Below are positions 14,845 through 23,657 of a stretch of DNA of 42,030 bases, one piece after another. Every line of letters begins with the position of its first letter. Position 1 is the first letter of the stretch. The position numbers and the translations under genes were made by a program. The DNA comes from SAT2750 sp963581185. Lineage in GTDB: Bacteria; Planctomycetota; Planctomycetia; Pirellulales; Pirellulaceae. Where the stretch lies: the NCBI GenBank assembly GCA_963581185.1, contig CAUZOB010000009.1:1-42030 (forward strand), read 5' to 3'. The notes under the pieces are model-generated. The model did not search any database and was not told the DNA's origin. It saw only the letters and a list, made by a program, of their open reading frames with translations.

Positions 14845-15948
14845 TCAGCTGAGCAACTGCTGATACACAGCCTCGTAGGAATCAACCATGCTGTCGATCG
14901 AGTAACGAGCGCTGCCAGATCGATTGGCTGCTCCCAGACGCAGGGCGAGATCCGGCGTTGTGACGATATCTGTCAGCTTGTTGCAGAACGTCTTGAAATC
15001 ACCAATTTCGGAGACCTGCTCGGCAGAAGCGGTATCGAGCAGCTGGATTACTCCATGGGCCGAAAAACAACTTGCCGGCATTCCCATTGCCATGGCCTCA
15101 AGCAGGACGTTAGGCATCCCCTCCCAGTAGGACGGCAGTAGCAGGCATTCTGAAGCGGCCATTAAATTGGGCAGATCCTCGCGGTGGCCTAGAAAATGAA
15201 TGCGTGTTGTCAGATCGTGTTTTGCGGATAGCTTCTCAAGCTGTGAACGCTGCGGCCCATCGCCGACGATCAATAACTGGTGTTCGGGTAAACGTGTGAA
15301 GAGCTGGGGAAGATGTGGCAGGAGCCTGTCGAGGCCCTTTTGCGGGTGGAGCCGACCGGCAAACAATAATAGTCGCCGGTCCGTCGAGATGCCGAGTTGC
15401 TCGCGGGGCGTGGCTACGACATCGGCGAATTGTCCCAGGTCAACGCCGTTGGGGATCACTGATATCCTGCTCTTGTCAATCTCGATTCGCCGCTGCAGGT
15501 CGATCGACACGTCTTCGCTGACAGGCACGATGTGGTCCCAGCGAGACAGATGCCTGCGTTCTAGCCAGTTCCGCCAGGGGCTCGGATCAGAAACCCTGTA
15601 GCCAGCCACTCGCTGGGGTACTGACGCTAACGTGGCAGACCGTGCGGAGAGTATGTTGGCGTGGTGGAGGAAGGACTGCACGATCTCAGTCCCCTCGGAT
15701 TGCAGCAGGCGGCGCAGTTTACGAGAAGCAGTCAGGAAACCGAGCGGATTGCGGATGTTGAGACTCTGGACAGGGATCTCATGCTCTGTCAAACGGTCGA
15801 CCAGAGTGCGATTGGATTGCTGCGGAAGGGGCTTGAGTGATACAGCCAGGCAATCGTGGCCTCGCTGTTTGAGACCGCAGGCCAGGTTTGTGAGCGCACG
15901 TTCCGCTCCACCTGGATCCAATTCAGTGATCAGAAAAGCAATACGCAC
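14845..15948 (-). CDS. GT4-family glycosyltransferase
   Basis: A 367-residue GT-B glycosyltransferase. The N-terminal acceptor half opens with the glycine loop LDPGGAERALTNLA (residues 11-24). The C-terminal donor half has VIPNGVD, FAGRLHPQKGLDRLL and the E-x7-E motif in EGMPNVLLEAMAMG, which binds the nucleotide-sugar. These are typical of retaining GT4 enzymes that build polysaccharides, glycolipids or lipopolysaccharide. The acceptor cannot be told. The start is a GTG without a good ribosome binding site. It lies upstream of rsmH on the same strand with a gap of about 100 bp, and diverges from queA. Confidence 0.87.
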   Translation of the reverse strand: MRIAFLITELDPGGAERALTNLACGLKQRGHDCLAVSLKPLPQQSNRTLVDRLTEHEIPVQSLNIRNPLGFLTASRKLRRLLQSEGTEIVQSFLHHANILSARSATLASVPQRVAGYRVSDPSPWRNWLERRHLSRWDHIVPVSEDVSIDLQRRIEIDKSRISVIPNGVDLGQFADVVATPREQLGISTDRRLLLFAGRLHPQKGLDRLLPHLPQLFTRLPEHQLLIVGDGPQRSQLEKLSAKHDLTTRIHFLGHREDLPNLMAASECLLLPSYWEGMPNVLLEAMAMGMPASCFSAHGVIQLLDTASAEQVSEIGDFKTFCNKLTDIVTTPDLALRLGAANRSGSARYSIDSMVDSYEAVYQQLLS

Positions 15949-16087
15949 GGTTGTCGAACTTTCGCAATGCCAGACAATTATCCCTGGAGGACTCGGCCGA
16001 TTCGTCCCCCAGTAATTATCGACGGTACCATCAGGGCGACGTGAGTCCTACAGAGCATTACGAACGCGGAAGCACGTTTGTGCAATT

Positions 16088-17137
16088 ATGACGACACTGT
16101 CGGAATATGATTATGAGTTGCCCTCCGGCCTGGTGGCCCAGCACCCGCTGGCGGTTCGCAGCGACGCGCGGATGATGGTGGTACGGAGAAAGGCGGGTGT
16201 GCTTGAACACCTCCATATTCGTGATCTTCCAGGCCTGCTGGAAGCCAATGACACAGTTGTGATTAACAACACCCGTGTGCTGCCGGCACGCCTGGTGGGA
16301 TTTCGCACTAAGACCGGTGGTCGTTGGCAAGGACTGTATCTTCGACACGACAGCGAGGGACGCTGGCAGGTCCTCTCTCGCACCCGTGGTCGGCTGAAAC
16401 CTGGCGAGACAGTCACGCTGGAAGACCATGCGACTCACGCCGCCGTGAGGCTGACCATGTTGACGCCACTGCCGGACGGCAGCTGGCTGGCCAGCCCACA
16501 GGAGGAGGCATCAGTGGATGAGATCTTGCAGAGGGTGGGCCGCGTACCGTTGCCGCCATACATCCGCAGTGGCCAGATGGAACCGGCAGATACGGATCAT
16601 TACCAGACGGTCTTCGCCCGCGTTGAGGGGTCTGTGGCGGCGCCAACGGCCGGCCTGCATTTCACCTCCGCTGTAATCGATCAGATCAAGGCCAGACAGG
16701 CCGCCGTCTGTGAATTGACGCTGCACGTTGGATTGGGGACATTTCGTCCGATTGCCTGCGAGAAGATTTCTGATCACCAGATGCATGCCGAATGGGGAGA
16801 GCTGACGGCGGAGGTCGCTGATGAGATTGCAGAGCGACGGGGCCACGGGGGCCGAGTGATCGCCGTGGGGACGACGTCCGCACGAATTCTCGAAACCGCC
16901 GGCGGCGACGGCGAACTAAAGGCCTGGTGCGGTGAGACCAGTATCTTTATCCGTCCGCCATACGAATTCAGGGCCATCGACGGCCTGCTGACAAACTTCC
17001 ACCTGCCCCGTACCACACTGCTGGTGATGATTCGTACGTTCGGCGGCGATGAATTGATCAGGCAGGCGTACCAGGAGGCTATAGCTCTGCAATACCGGTT
17101 CTACAGTTATGGCGATGCGATGCTGATTATGGACTGA
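16088..17137 (+). CDS. queA: tRNA preQ1(34) S-adenosylmethionine ribosyltransferase-isomerase QueA
   Basis: A 349-residue enzyme that moves the ribosyl part of S-adenosylmethionine onto preQ1 at the tRNA wobble position, making epoxyqueuosine. Family signatures run the whole length: YDYELPSGLVAQHPL near the N-terminus, VINNTRVLPARL, VGRVPLPPYIR, then HYQTVFARVEGSVAAPTAGLHFT, ELTLHVGLGTFRPI and the C-terminal TNFHLPRTTLLVMIRTFGG and YRFYSYGDAMLIM. Length is normal. No other queuosine gene is adjacent, so the rest of the pathway, or preQ1 uptake, must be encoded elsewhere. It diverges from the GT4 gene. Confidence 0.96.
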   Translation: MTTLSEYDYELPSGLVAQHPLAVRSDARMMVVRRKAGVLEHLHIRDLPGLLEANDTVVINNTRVLPARLVGFRTKTGGRWQGLYLRHDSEGRWQVLSRTRGRLKPGETVTLEDHATHAAVRLTMLTPLPDGSWLASPQEEASVDEILQRVGRVPLPPYIRSGQMEPADTDHYQTVFARVEGSVAAPTAGLHFTSAVIDQIKARQAAVCELTLHVGLGTFRPIACEKISDHQMHAEWGELTAEVADEIAERRGHGGRVIAVGTTSARILETAGGDGELKAWCGETSIFIRPPYEFRAIDGLLTNFHLPRTTLLVMIRTFGGDELIRQAYQEAIALQYRFYSYGDAMLIMD

Positions 17138-17150
17138 ACTGACCAGCACG

Positions 17151-17187
17151 CTGTCCGCGAGGTGCTGCCGTTCCACCTCGCGAACAG
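17151..17187. other. Strong hairpin downstream of queA
   Basis: CGCGAGGTG (17156-17164) is the exact complement of CACCTCGCG (17174-17182), with a 9-base loop, and CTGT/ACAG extends the stem outward across a short bulge. It begins 13 bp after the queA stop. No T-run follows, so it may be a factor-dependent terminator or a transcript-end stabiliser; the region before the next gene (17294) has no other feature I can name. Confidence 0.45.
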
Positions 17188-17293
17188 CGGCGGGGACACA
17201 GGCTGCTGGCGAAAGAGTGCCCAATTCGTATACTTGGGCTGCGAGCCATCTCTGGGGGCGAGCAGACGGTTCCAACCGCGAAAGGAAGTCGCA

Positions 17294-17932
17294 ATGTCTA
17301 CAGTCAGCACCGAACATGTCTTGGTGGTGCCAACCACGTTGTTTCATGAACTTGGTTACGTGCAGGGATTCAGCAAGGACGTTGATCGATACCGTGGGGT
17401 CCTGCTGGACCCTGCCAACATCTCGTATCGGCCGCGCAGCGAGATGGAAGAGGACCCTTCCTTTAAACAGCTGATTCCGTACGTCATTTTCCGCCACCAG
17501 GATGACCAGGGCGGGATACACCTGTTCCAGTACACACGTGGCAAGGGCCAGGGTGAAAGCCGTCTGCATAGCAAAAAGAGTATCGGCATTGGCGGCCACA
17601 TATCATCGGTCGACGCTACACAGGTCGATGCAGATCCATACAGCCAGGGCATGCAGCGGGAGTTGGATGAAGAAGTCCAGATCGATACAGCGTTTGATAT
17701 GCAATGCGTGGGCATGATCAATGATGACGAGACAGAAGTGGGACGAGTTCATCTCGGCATCGTGCACATCTGCGATGTGGCTGAACCGCGAGTGGCGCCG
17801 CGGGAGAAGGAAATCGCCGAGGCCGGTTTCAGAACTCTTGCAGAGCTGTTTCAGGAACTGGATCGGTTTGAGAGCTGGTCGTCGATTTGCCTGCAAGCCC
17901 TCTTTTCGCCCTCGTCAATCGACGACGCGTAG
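17294..17932 (+). CDS. Predicted NUDIX-family phosphoesterase (COG4112-like)
   Basis: A 212-residue protein. The ATG at 17294 is preceded by AAAGGAAG and is preferred to an in-frame start at 17162, which would fall on the hairpin after queA. The protein has a C-terminal half of the Nudix box, QRELDEEVQI at 121-130 (fits REUXEEXGU with Gln at the Gly), after a GIGGHIS loop at 98-104. The spacing between the glycine loop and REL is longer than in standard Nudix hydrolases and the first conserved Glu is not obvious. An N-terminal stretch, LVVPTTLFHELGYVQGF, is typical of the COG4112 group. The substrate is unknown. Confidence 0.75.
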   Translation: MSTVSTEHVLVVPTTLFHELGYVQGFSKDVDRYRGVLLDPANISYRPRSEMEEDPSFKQLIPYVIFRHQDDQGGIHLFQYTRGKGQGESRLHSKKSIGIGGHISSVDATQVDADPYSQGMQRELDEEVQIDTAFDMQCVGMINDDETEVGRVHLGIVHICDVAEPRVAPREKEIAEAGFRTLAELFQELDRFESWSSICLQALFSPSSIDDA

Positions 17933-18090
17933 GGCATAACAGAGGTTGGCCAGCGGGCGGAAATGATCGTCACCGCGAGCAGGTGGAGATCCTGGCCCGC
18001 GACTAGACGGGTCGCCTCCCCGCTTTAGTCACTTGTGATGTTGCCGGACCCATAGCAACTCGAATCTCGGTTTCGATTGAAGGTTCTCCG

Positions 18091-19272
18091 ATGGTGAGCA
18101 CGCCTGTTTACATGGACAACCACGCGACCACGCGTGTCGATCCAGCGGTAGTCGACGCGATGCTCCCGTACCTGTCGGAACAATATGGCAATGCGGCCAG
18201 TACCAGCCACGTCTTCGGCTGGGATGCCCGCGATGTCGTCGAACAGTCGCGCGTAAACATGGCCGCTGCATTGGGGGTCACACAGCGAGAACTGGTCTTT
18301 ACGAGTGGCGCTACAGAATCAAACAACCTGGCCCTGCGAGGTGCCTGCCGCCGACTGGCGAGAAAAGGGAAACACCTCGTGACCGTGGTTACGGAGCACC
18401 GGGCTGTCCTCGATCCACTGGCCCGCCTGGCTCGCGAGGGTTTTGAAGTTACCAGGCTGGCTGTCCGTCAACATCCAGATGGAAACGCAGGAGTAATTGA
18501 CCTTGACCAGCTGACCGATGTCCTGCGTGAGGACACCGTAATGGTATCGGTGATGATGGCCAACAATGAGATTGGCGTACTTCAGCCGATTGCGGACGTC
18601 GGCGCAATCTGCAAACAGCGAGAAATTCTCCTGCACACCGATGCCACCCAGGCGGTGGGTCGTGTGCCAGTTGACTTTGATGGCATGGGAATTGACCTGG
18701 CCAGCTTTTCGGCCCACAAGTTCTACGGCCCCAAGGGTGTTGGGTGCTTGTATGTGCGAAGGCGGAACCCGCAGGTCCGGCTGGAAGCGATTCTGGATGG
18801 GGGCGGCCACGAACAGGGGAGGCGGAGCGGCACATTGAATGTCCCGGGGATCATTGGTATGGCCCGGGCGCTAGAATTAAGTGTCCAGGCGATCGACGAC
18901 GAAACGCTGCGGCTGACCGGTTTAAGGAAAGAACTGTACGACCAGCTGGTCACAGGTTTGGATCGCGTGACATTGAATGGGCCAGAACTGGATGGTGAGC
19001 GACTGGCGGGGAACCTCAACCTGAGCTTTTCCGATGTCGATGGCGAAGCGTTGATGATGAGCATGCGGGAACTGGCAGTCTCTAGCGGAAGTGCCTGCAC
19101 ATCGGCAGAACCGGAACCAAGTCATGTGTTGCGGGCCATTGGCAGATCCGATGACGAAACAAGAGCCAGCCTAAGATTCGGGCTGGGGCGATTTAACACG
19201 TCCGAGGAAGTTGGTTTTGCAGCGAATTGCGTAATCGACGCAGTCAATCGCCTGCGCCACATGCGGGCGTGA
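18091..19272 (+). CDS. Cysteine desulfurase, IscS/NifS family
   Basis: A 393-residue PLP enzyme that takes sulfur from cysteine for Fe-S clusters and thiolation reactions. Visible are YMDNHATTRVDP at the N-terminus, the conserved His in TEHRAV (H103), ANNEIGVLQPI, HTDATQAVG, the PLP lysine K210 in SAHKFYGPKG, the GRRSGTLN segment and the catalytic loop SSGSACTS with C336. It belongs to the IscS/NifS group by loop length, not SufS. An A-type Fe-S carrier lies 132 bp downstream in the same direction; no iscU scaffold is present between them. Confidence 0.94.
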   Translation: MVSTPVYMDNHATTRVDPAVVDAMLPYLSEQYGNAASTSHVFGWDARDVVEQSRVNMAAALGVTQRELVFTSGATESNNLALRGACRRLARKGKHLVTVVTEHRAVLDPLARLAREGFEVTRLAVRQHPDGNAGVIDLDQLTDVLREDTVMVSVMMANNEIGVLQPIADVGAICKQREILLHTDATQAVGRVPVDFDGMGIDLASFSAHKFYGPKGVGCLYVRRRNPQVRLEAILDGGGHEQGRRSGTLNVPGIIGMARALELSVQAIDDETLRLTGLRKELYDQLVTGLDRVTLNGPELDGERLAGNLNLSFSDVDGEALMMSMRELAVSSGSACTSAEPEPSHVLRAIGRSDDETRASLRFGLGRFNTSEEVGFAANCVIDAVNRLRHMRA

Positions 19273-19404
19273 TGAATGCTATCTTGGTTTGCACTGTTCG
19301 ATCGGGGATCTGTCATGTATCCTTGTGGCACTGAACAAGCCGGACTCCATGCAGATATGTGAGCCGGCAAAACACTGGCTGGAAGGTTTTGGAGCACAAA
19401 CGAT

Positions 19405-19737
19405 ATGGCGATCACACTCACAGAACGAGCAGCTGAAGAAGTACGTCGGACACAAACAGACCAGGCCCCGGGCACAGAGACGTTCCTGCGGATTGGCGTG
19501 GCCGCCGGTGGCTGCAGTGGTTTCAGCTATGATCTGTTCTTCGACGAGAAGTTCAATGAAGAAGTGGATACCAAATCGGAACAGCACGGTATCACGGTTG
19601 TCGTTGACAGCAAGAGCGCTCTTTATCTGGACGGCACCACGCTGGATTACCTGGAAGATCTTAATCGACGAGGATTCTTCTTCGATAACCCGAATGCACA
19701 GAAGTCGTGTGGTTGCGGCAGCTCATTTCAGGTCTGA
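19405..19737 (+). CDS. A-type iron-sulfur carrier protein (IscA/ErpA/SufA family)
   Basis: A 110-residue protein that carries Fe-S clusters to apo-proteins. The three ligand cysteines are in place: C37 in AAGGCSGFSY, and C102 and C104 in KSCGCGSSF at the C-terminus. Length is typical. GGAG lies 11 bases before the ATG. It follows the cysteine desulfurase gene, which gives a consistent Fe-S assembly context, and a strong terminator follows. Sub-group (IscA, SufA or ErpA) cannot be settled by eye. Confidence 0.93.
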   Translation: MAITLTERAAEEVRRTQTDQAPGTETFLRIGVAAGGCSGFSYDLFFDEKFNEEVDTKSEQHGITVVVDSKSALYLDGTTLDYLEDLNRRGFFFDNPNAQKSCGCGSSFQV

Positions 19738-19760
19738 CGACCGCTGAGCGTTACAAAATT

Positions 19761-19788
19761 AAGCCCGTCCATTTGGACGGGCTTTTTT
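19761..19788 (+). terminator. Intrinsic terminator after the Fe-S carrier gene
   Basis: AAGCCCGTCC (19761-19770) pairs perfectly with GGACGGGCTT (19775-19784) around an ATTT loop, and the stem runs into a run of six T (19783-19788). It is the clearest intrinsic terminator in the window and closes the Fe-S unit. Confidence 0.92.
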
Positions 19789-19901
19789 GTGCCCCCATGG
19801 CCCGTTCCCCGAGCGACTGTTGTGGGTGCTCCGGATGGCATAAAATAGCCACTTCCATTTCCAACGCGGCGGGCAACAGTTCTGGCTGGTGCTGATGTGC
19901 A

Positions 19902-21152
19902 GTGACTACGAAATCCGAAAAAATACCGATCATCGGAATTGGCGATGATGGCTCCAGCGGCCTTTCCGAGTCGTCGCGAAAGCTGCTGGCCACTGCGGAT
20001 ATCCTCGTGGGGCCGGAAAGCCTGCTGTCCGCCGTGGAATCGGACGCCCAAGAGCGTTGGGATCCGGGCGGCGACTTTGCTGCGGTGGTGCGGCGACTGG
20101 AGGAGGACTCGAGTGCCAGCATTGTCATTCTCGCTCCCGGCGACCCACTTTTTTATGGCATTGCGAGATACCTCTGCGATCACCTCGGTAAGGATCGATT
20201 CGAAGTTGTTCCACATGTCAGTAGCATGCAACTTGCTTTTGCCCGGGTGAAGGAGAGCTGGGATGACGCTTACCTCTGCAATCTTGATAGCCAGGATATC
20301 CAGCGGGTGATCACCCGTATTCGGACGGCCGAGAAAGTCGGTCTGTTTACGACCGAAAATGATACGCCGGCCGCTGTTGCGCAGGCCTGCCTGGACCGCA
20401 AGATTGACTACTTCATCGCCTACGTCTGTGAGAACCTGGGGTCACCGGACGAACGTGTCACGCGTGCGGAATTGGTCGACGTCGCTGCTCAGACGTTTTC
20501 GCCACTGAATGTCATGGTCCTGGTACGCAAGACAGGTGCACCAGATCGGCCGGCTGGCAGGGAGGGGAGGCGACTGTTTGGCAATCCTGACGAAATGTTC
20601 CTGCAGAGCAAGCCCAAGCGTGGGCTGTTGACGCCTGCTGAGGTACGCTCGATTGCCCTCGCGGAACTGGACCTGGGGCCGACCAGCATTGTCTGGGATG
20701 TGGGGGCCGGCAGCGGCAGCGTGGCCATTGAGGCAGCCCAGATATCATCGGCGGGCCAGATCTTCGCGATCGAAATGGACCCGGATGATCACAAGCTCAT
20801 CAGTGATAACTCGGACAGCTTTCAAACGGATAATGTCAGAGCCGTGCTGGGGAAGGCTCCCGAAGCATGGCAGGACCTGCCGCAGCCAGATGCAATTTTT
20901 ATCGGCGGCACAGGCAGGGAAATCCGCCAGATCCTTGATGCGGCCTGCGATAGCCTGAAGGTCGGAGGCCGACTGGTCGTCAGCCTGGCAAGTCCAGAAA
21001 ATCTGGCCGGCGTGCTCGAGTTGCTGCGGTCACGCGGTATCGATGCGAATTGCTGGATGGTGCAGATCTCCCGCGGGAACCCCCAACTGGGACAAGTCCG
21101 ATTTGAAACGATGAATCCAAGCTATCTTGTGAGCCTTGTTAAACAGGCCTGA
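19902..21152 (+). CDS. cobL: Precorrin-6B C5,15-methyltransferase, fused CbiE-CbiT type (CobL)
   Basis: A 416-residue fusion. The N-terminal half (about 1-205) is a CbiE-type tetrapyrrole methylase, with IPIIGIGDDGSSGLSESS and VILAPGDPLFYGIARYL. The C-terminal half (about 225-416) is CbiT, with a Rossmann SAM site WDVGAGSGSVAIEAA and FIGGTGREIRQIL. The fused enzyme methylates C5 and C15 and decarboxylates the corrin ring in cobalamin synthesis. The start is a GTG with a weak ribosome binding site. No other corrin-synthesis gene is in the window. It is followed after 44 bp by an aldo/keto reductase on the same strand. Confidence 0.93.
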   Translation: MTTKSEKIPIIGIGDDGSSGLSESSRKLLATADILVGPESLLSAVESDAQERWDPGGDFAAVVRRLEEDSSASIVILAPGDPLFYGIARYLCDHLGKDRFEVVPHVSSMQLAFARVKESWDDAYLCNLDSQDIQRVITRIRTAEKVGLFTTENDTPAAVAQACLDRKIDYFIAYVCENLGSPDERVTRAELVDVAAQTFSPLNVMVLVRKTGAPDRPAGREGRRLFGNPDEMFLQSKPKRGLLTPAEVRSIALAELDLGPTSIVWDVGAGSGSVAIEAAQISSAGQIFAIEMDPDDHKLISDNSDSFQTDNVRAVLGKAPEAWQDLPQPDAIFIGGTGREIRQILDAACDSLKVGGRLVVSLASPENLAGVLELLRSRGIDANCWMVQISRGNPQLGQVRFETMNPSYLVSLVKQA

Positions 21153-21196
21153 CCAGGCCAACCAAAGGAACGCCTTCGAAGAGAGGATGAGACGAT

Positions 21197-22195
21197 ATGC
21201 GATACCGTTACCTGGGAAATACCGGCATCCAGGTCTCCGAGATCTGCCTCGGGACCATGATGTTTGGCGGGCAGACGAGCGAGGCCGATTCGGTCTCGAT
21301 TATCGATCGGGCCATCGACGCCGGCATCAACTTTATTGACTGCGCGGACATGTACAACGCCGGCGAATCCGAAGCGATCGTGGGAAGAGCTCTCAAAGGG
21401 CGGCGGCGAAACCTGGTCGTGGCTACCAAGGGCCGCCAGAAGATGGGCGATACTCCCAATGAACAGGGATCCAGCCGACTGCACTTGATGCAGGCTCTGG
21501 ACGATAGCCTGAAACGACTCGATGTCGATCACATCGACATTTACTACAACCACGCCCCCGACTTCACCTTGCCGATCGGCGAGACCCTGCGAGCGATGGA
21601 CGATATGGTCCGCAGCGGCAAGGTCCGTTATGTGGCCGGATCGAACTATAGATCGTGGCGGCTCTGCGAGGCCTTGTGGCAGTCCGACAAGCTCGGGCTG
21701 GAACGCTTCGCCTGTGTGCAGCCACTCTATAACATCGTGAATCGTGACATCGAGGTTGAGTTACTGCCGCTCTGCCAGGAGCATTCGATTGGCGTCGTCA
21801 GTTACAGTCCGCTGGCACGTGGCGTCCTGACAGGCAAGTACAAGCCGGGCGAGGAATTCCCAGAGGGCAGTCGGGCGGCCCGTGGCGATCGTCGTATGCA
21901 GCAGGCCGAATTGCGCGAAGCCAGTTTCGTCGCGGCACAACAATTGGCCGAACACGCTCTCGGCAGGGGCGCCGCTCCCAGCCAATTTGCGCTGGCCTGG
22001 TGCCTGGCTAATCCGATCCTGACATCCTTGATCGTTGGCCCGCGGACGATGGAACACCTGGAGGACAATCTCGGTTGTCTGGACGTTGAAATCACAGCTG
22101 AGGACGAAGCCTTCGTGGACTCGGTCGTGCCGCCCGGTGAACATACCGGCAGTGGCTTCCAGGATGAACTCTATCCGGTCGCAGGCCGGGGTTGA
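21197..22195 (+). CDS. Aldo/keto reductase
   Basis: A 332-residue NADPH-dependent reductase of the (beta/alpha)8-barrel aldo/keto reductase family. MRYRYLGNTGIQVSEICLGTMMFG begins the barrel, and the catalytic tetrad can be placed as Asp and Tyr in DCADMYNAGESE, Lys in VVATKG and His in YYNHAPD. Cofactor-binding segments include SPLARGVLTGKY and the C-terminal IVGPRTMEHLEDNLG. The substrate is unknown. An AGAGG lies 11 bases upstream of the ATG. It probably shares a transcript with cobL, and it converges on the menC-like gene with only 28 bp between. Confidence 0.9.
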   Translation: MRYRYLGNTGIQVSEICLGTMMFGGQTSEADSVSIIDRAIDAGINFIDCADMYNAGESEAIVGRALKGRRRNLVVATKGRQKMGDTPNEQGSSRLHLMQALDDSLKRLDVDHIDIYYNHAPDFTLPIGETLRAMDDMVRSGKVRYVAGSNYRSWRLCEALWQSDKLGLERFACVQPLYNIVNRDIEVELLPLCQEHSIGVVSYSPLARGVLTGKYKPGEEFPEGSRAARGDRRMQQAELREASFVAAQQLAEHALGRGAAPSQFALAWCLANPILTSLIVGPRTMEHLEDNLGCLDVEITAEDEAFVDSVVPPGEHTGSGFQDELYPVAGRG

Positions 22196-22223
22196 TGACC
22201 ACCCTGCCCTCAGCCGACAGTCG

Positions 22224-23345
22224 CTAGCGTGCTGACAATTGAAGCGTTTCCTGCTGCACTGTCGCTGCAGTCAGACGCTCCGCTCGGGGTGCTGGCAGCG
22301 TAAGTGGCGCTGCCACCGAAGGTACTCCGTCGACGCTTGTGGTAAGTTCCAGCGGCGGGTCCGCGAGATCCTCAGCGTAAAAACGGCTGCTGGGGAAAAT
22401 GTCGGCCGGGTAGCTGAAATTTTCAAGCATCGCGAGTGCTGCACAATGCGCCGAACCGACGGCACTCTCCAACATTCCTCCCACCCAGCAGGGAATCTCC
22501 GCCTTTTGAGCGAGATTGTGGATCGCCAGGGCCGGCGTCAAACCACCAACTCTGCCAGGCTTGATATTGATGTACTGGCAACTGCCGAGCGAAATGGCTT
22601 GCTCAGCGAGATGAACTGAACGAATGCTCTCGTCCAGACAGACCGGCGTGGCGATCTCTTTCTGCAGGCTGGCATGATCCAGCAGGTCATCATGTTGCAG
22701 CGGCTGTTCAATCATCGCCAATTCCAACTCATCAAGGTCACGGAACTGGTCCACATCGCTCAGGGTGTAACCGCTGTTACAGTCGATATGCATCGTCAGG
22801 TCTGGAAACTCTGCACGCACGCGACGTACCATCTCGCCGTCCCAACCCGGACGGAATTTTAGTTTGAGCCGGGGAAATCCCTGCTCCACGGCGCCGGCAA
22901 TGCGGACAAGCAGCTCGTCGACGGAGTCCATCACACCAAAATCGGCTCCGACTGGCACCGCGCTGCGCGAGGCGCCCAGCAATTCAGCCAGACTGGTGCC
23001 GCTGGCTTTGGATTGCAGGGACCACCAGGCTGTATCGAGAGTGGCCCGGGCGAAAGGATTGCCCTTGTAGATGGCCATCAGCCGCTGGATATCGTCGCCA
23101 CTCTTGACATCCTGACCCAGTACGGCGGGCGCCAACCAGTCACGGGCCACCACGAAAGCAGCGGCTGCGCATTCGGCACTGTAACAGGGAGCGGCGAAGG
23201 GAGCAGCTTCACCCCAGGCATCCAGTGAACCTGAGCAGATGCGGCAGAGGATCGCGTGGATGTCGGCATCTTCGCCGTAAGCGGTGCGCCACGGCTCCAG
23301 CAACGGCATGGCGACGTGATACAACTCGATGCGGTCAATGATCAT
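22224..23345 (-). CDS. o-Succinylbenzoate synthase-like enolase-superfamily enzyme (MenC/NSAR)
   Basis: A 373-residue enolase-superfamily enzyme. The barrel carries the expected acid/base and metal residues: K161 and K163 (KLKFRPG), D188 (HIDCNSGY), E213 (MIEQPL), D238 (CLDESI) and K262 (NIKPGRVGG). The GGMLESAVG loop near 289-297 is typical of the OSBS / N-succinylamino acid racemase group. MenC dehydrates SHCHC to o-succinylbenzoate in menaquinone synthesis, but many relatives are racemases, and no other men gene is adjacent. The active site fits both functions. Confidence 0.85.
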   Translation of the reverse strand: MIIDRIELYHVAMPLLEPWRTAYGEDADIHAILCRICSGSLDAWGEAAPFAAPCYSAECAAAAFVVARDWLAPAVLGQDVKSGDDIQRLMAIYKGNPFARATLDTAWWSLQSKASGTSLAELLGASRSAVPVGADFGVMDSVDELLVRIAGAVEQGFPRLKLKFRPGWDGEMVRRVRAEFPDLTMHIDCNSGYTLSDVDQFRDLDELELAMIEQPLQHDDLLDHASLQKEIATPVCLDESIRSVHLAEQAISLGSCQYINIKPGRVGGLTPALAIHNLAQKAEIPCWVGGMLESAVGSAHCAALAMLENFSYPADIFPSSRFYAEDLADPPLELTTSVDGVPSVAAPLTLPAPRAERLTAATVQQETLQLSAR

Positions 23346-23409
23346 AGGAAGAAGAGCCCGATAGGACGATCAGGTTCAGTCATGCTCGGCGACGGGATGG
23401 TTGCCGGCA

Positions 23410-23613
23410 TCACGTTTCATAAACGATGACCACCATCACGTCGGAACTGGAGAAGCTGTTACTGCCGAGATTCGCGGCCGAGGTGCTTTGAGGTGCGATG
23501 TTGGCCGACATTTGAATCACCTTGGCGCCATTTTCGCTCAGCCATTCATTCATCTCGGCTTCCATCGTAGGAAGCTCGCTCTCGATGTTCTTGAAAATCT
23601 TGATCTGCTGCAT
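23410..23613 (-). CDS. Small conserved-looking protein, 67 residues
   Basis: The protein reads MQQIKIFKNIESELPTMEAE, then a stretch ending in NEWLSENGAKVIQMSANIAPQS, then a Ser/Asn-rich linker and a hydrophobic beta-like end VMVVIVYET. GGAG lies 8 bases before the ATG. The shape (beta strand, helix, strand, disordered loop, strand) matches small planctomycete proteins I have seen annotated as hypothetical. No function is known to me. It lies between the large PQQ/LamG gene (upstream on the same strand) and the menC-like gene, 44 bp after the former. Confidence 0.68.
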   Translation of the reverse strand: MQQIKIFKNIESELPTMEAEMNEWLSENGAKVIQMSANIAPQSTSAANLGSNSFSSSDVMVVIVYET

Positions 23614-23657
23614 GATTCAGCTCCGTAACGGTCCCAGGGGTAACCAATGGTTATACG

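Noticed and set aside
17933..18090. Possible RNA gene before the cysteine desulfurase
   Set aside because: GC-rich short repeats are present, but no tRNA cloverleaf, T-loop or riboswitch-like core could be drawn.
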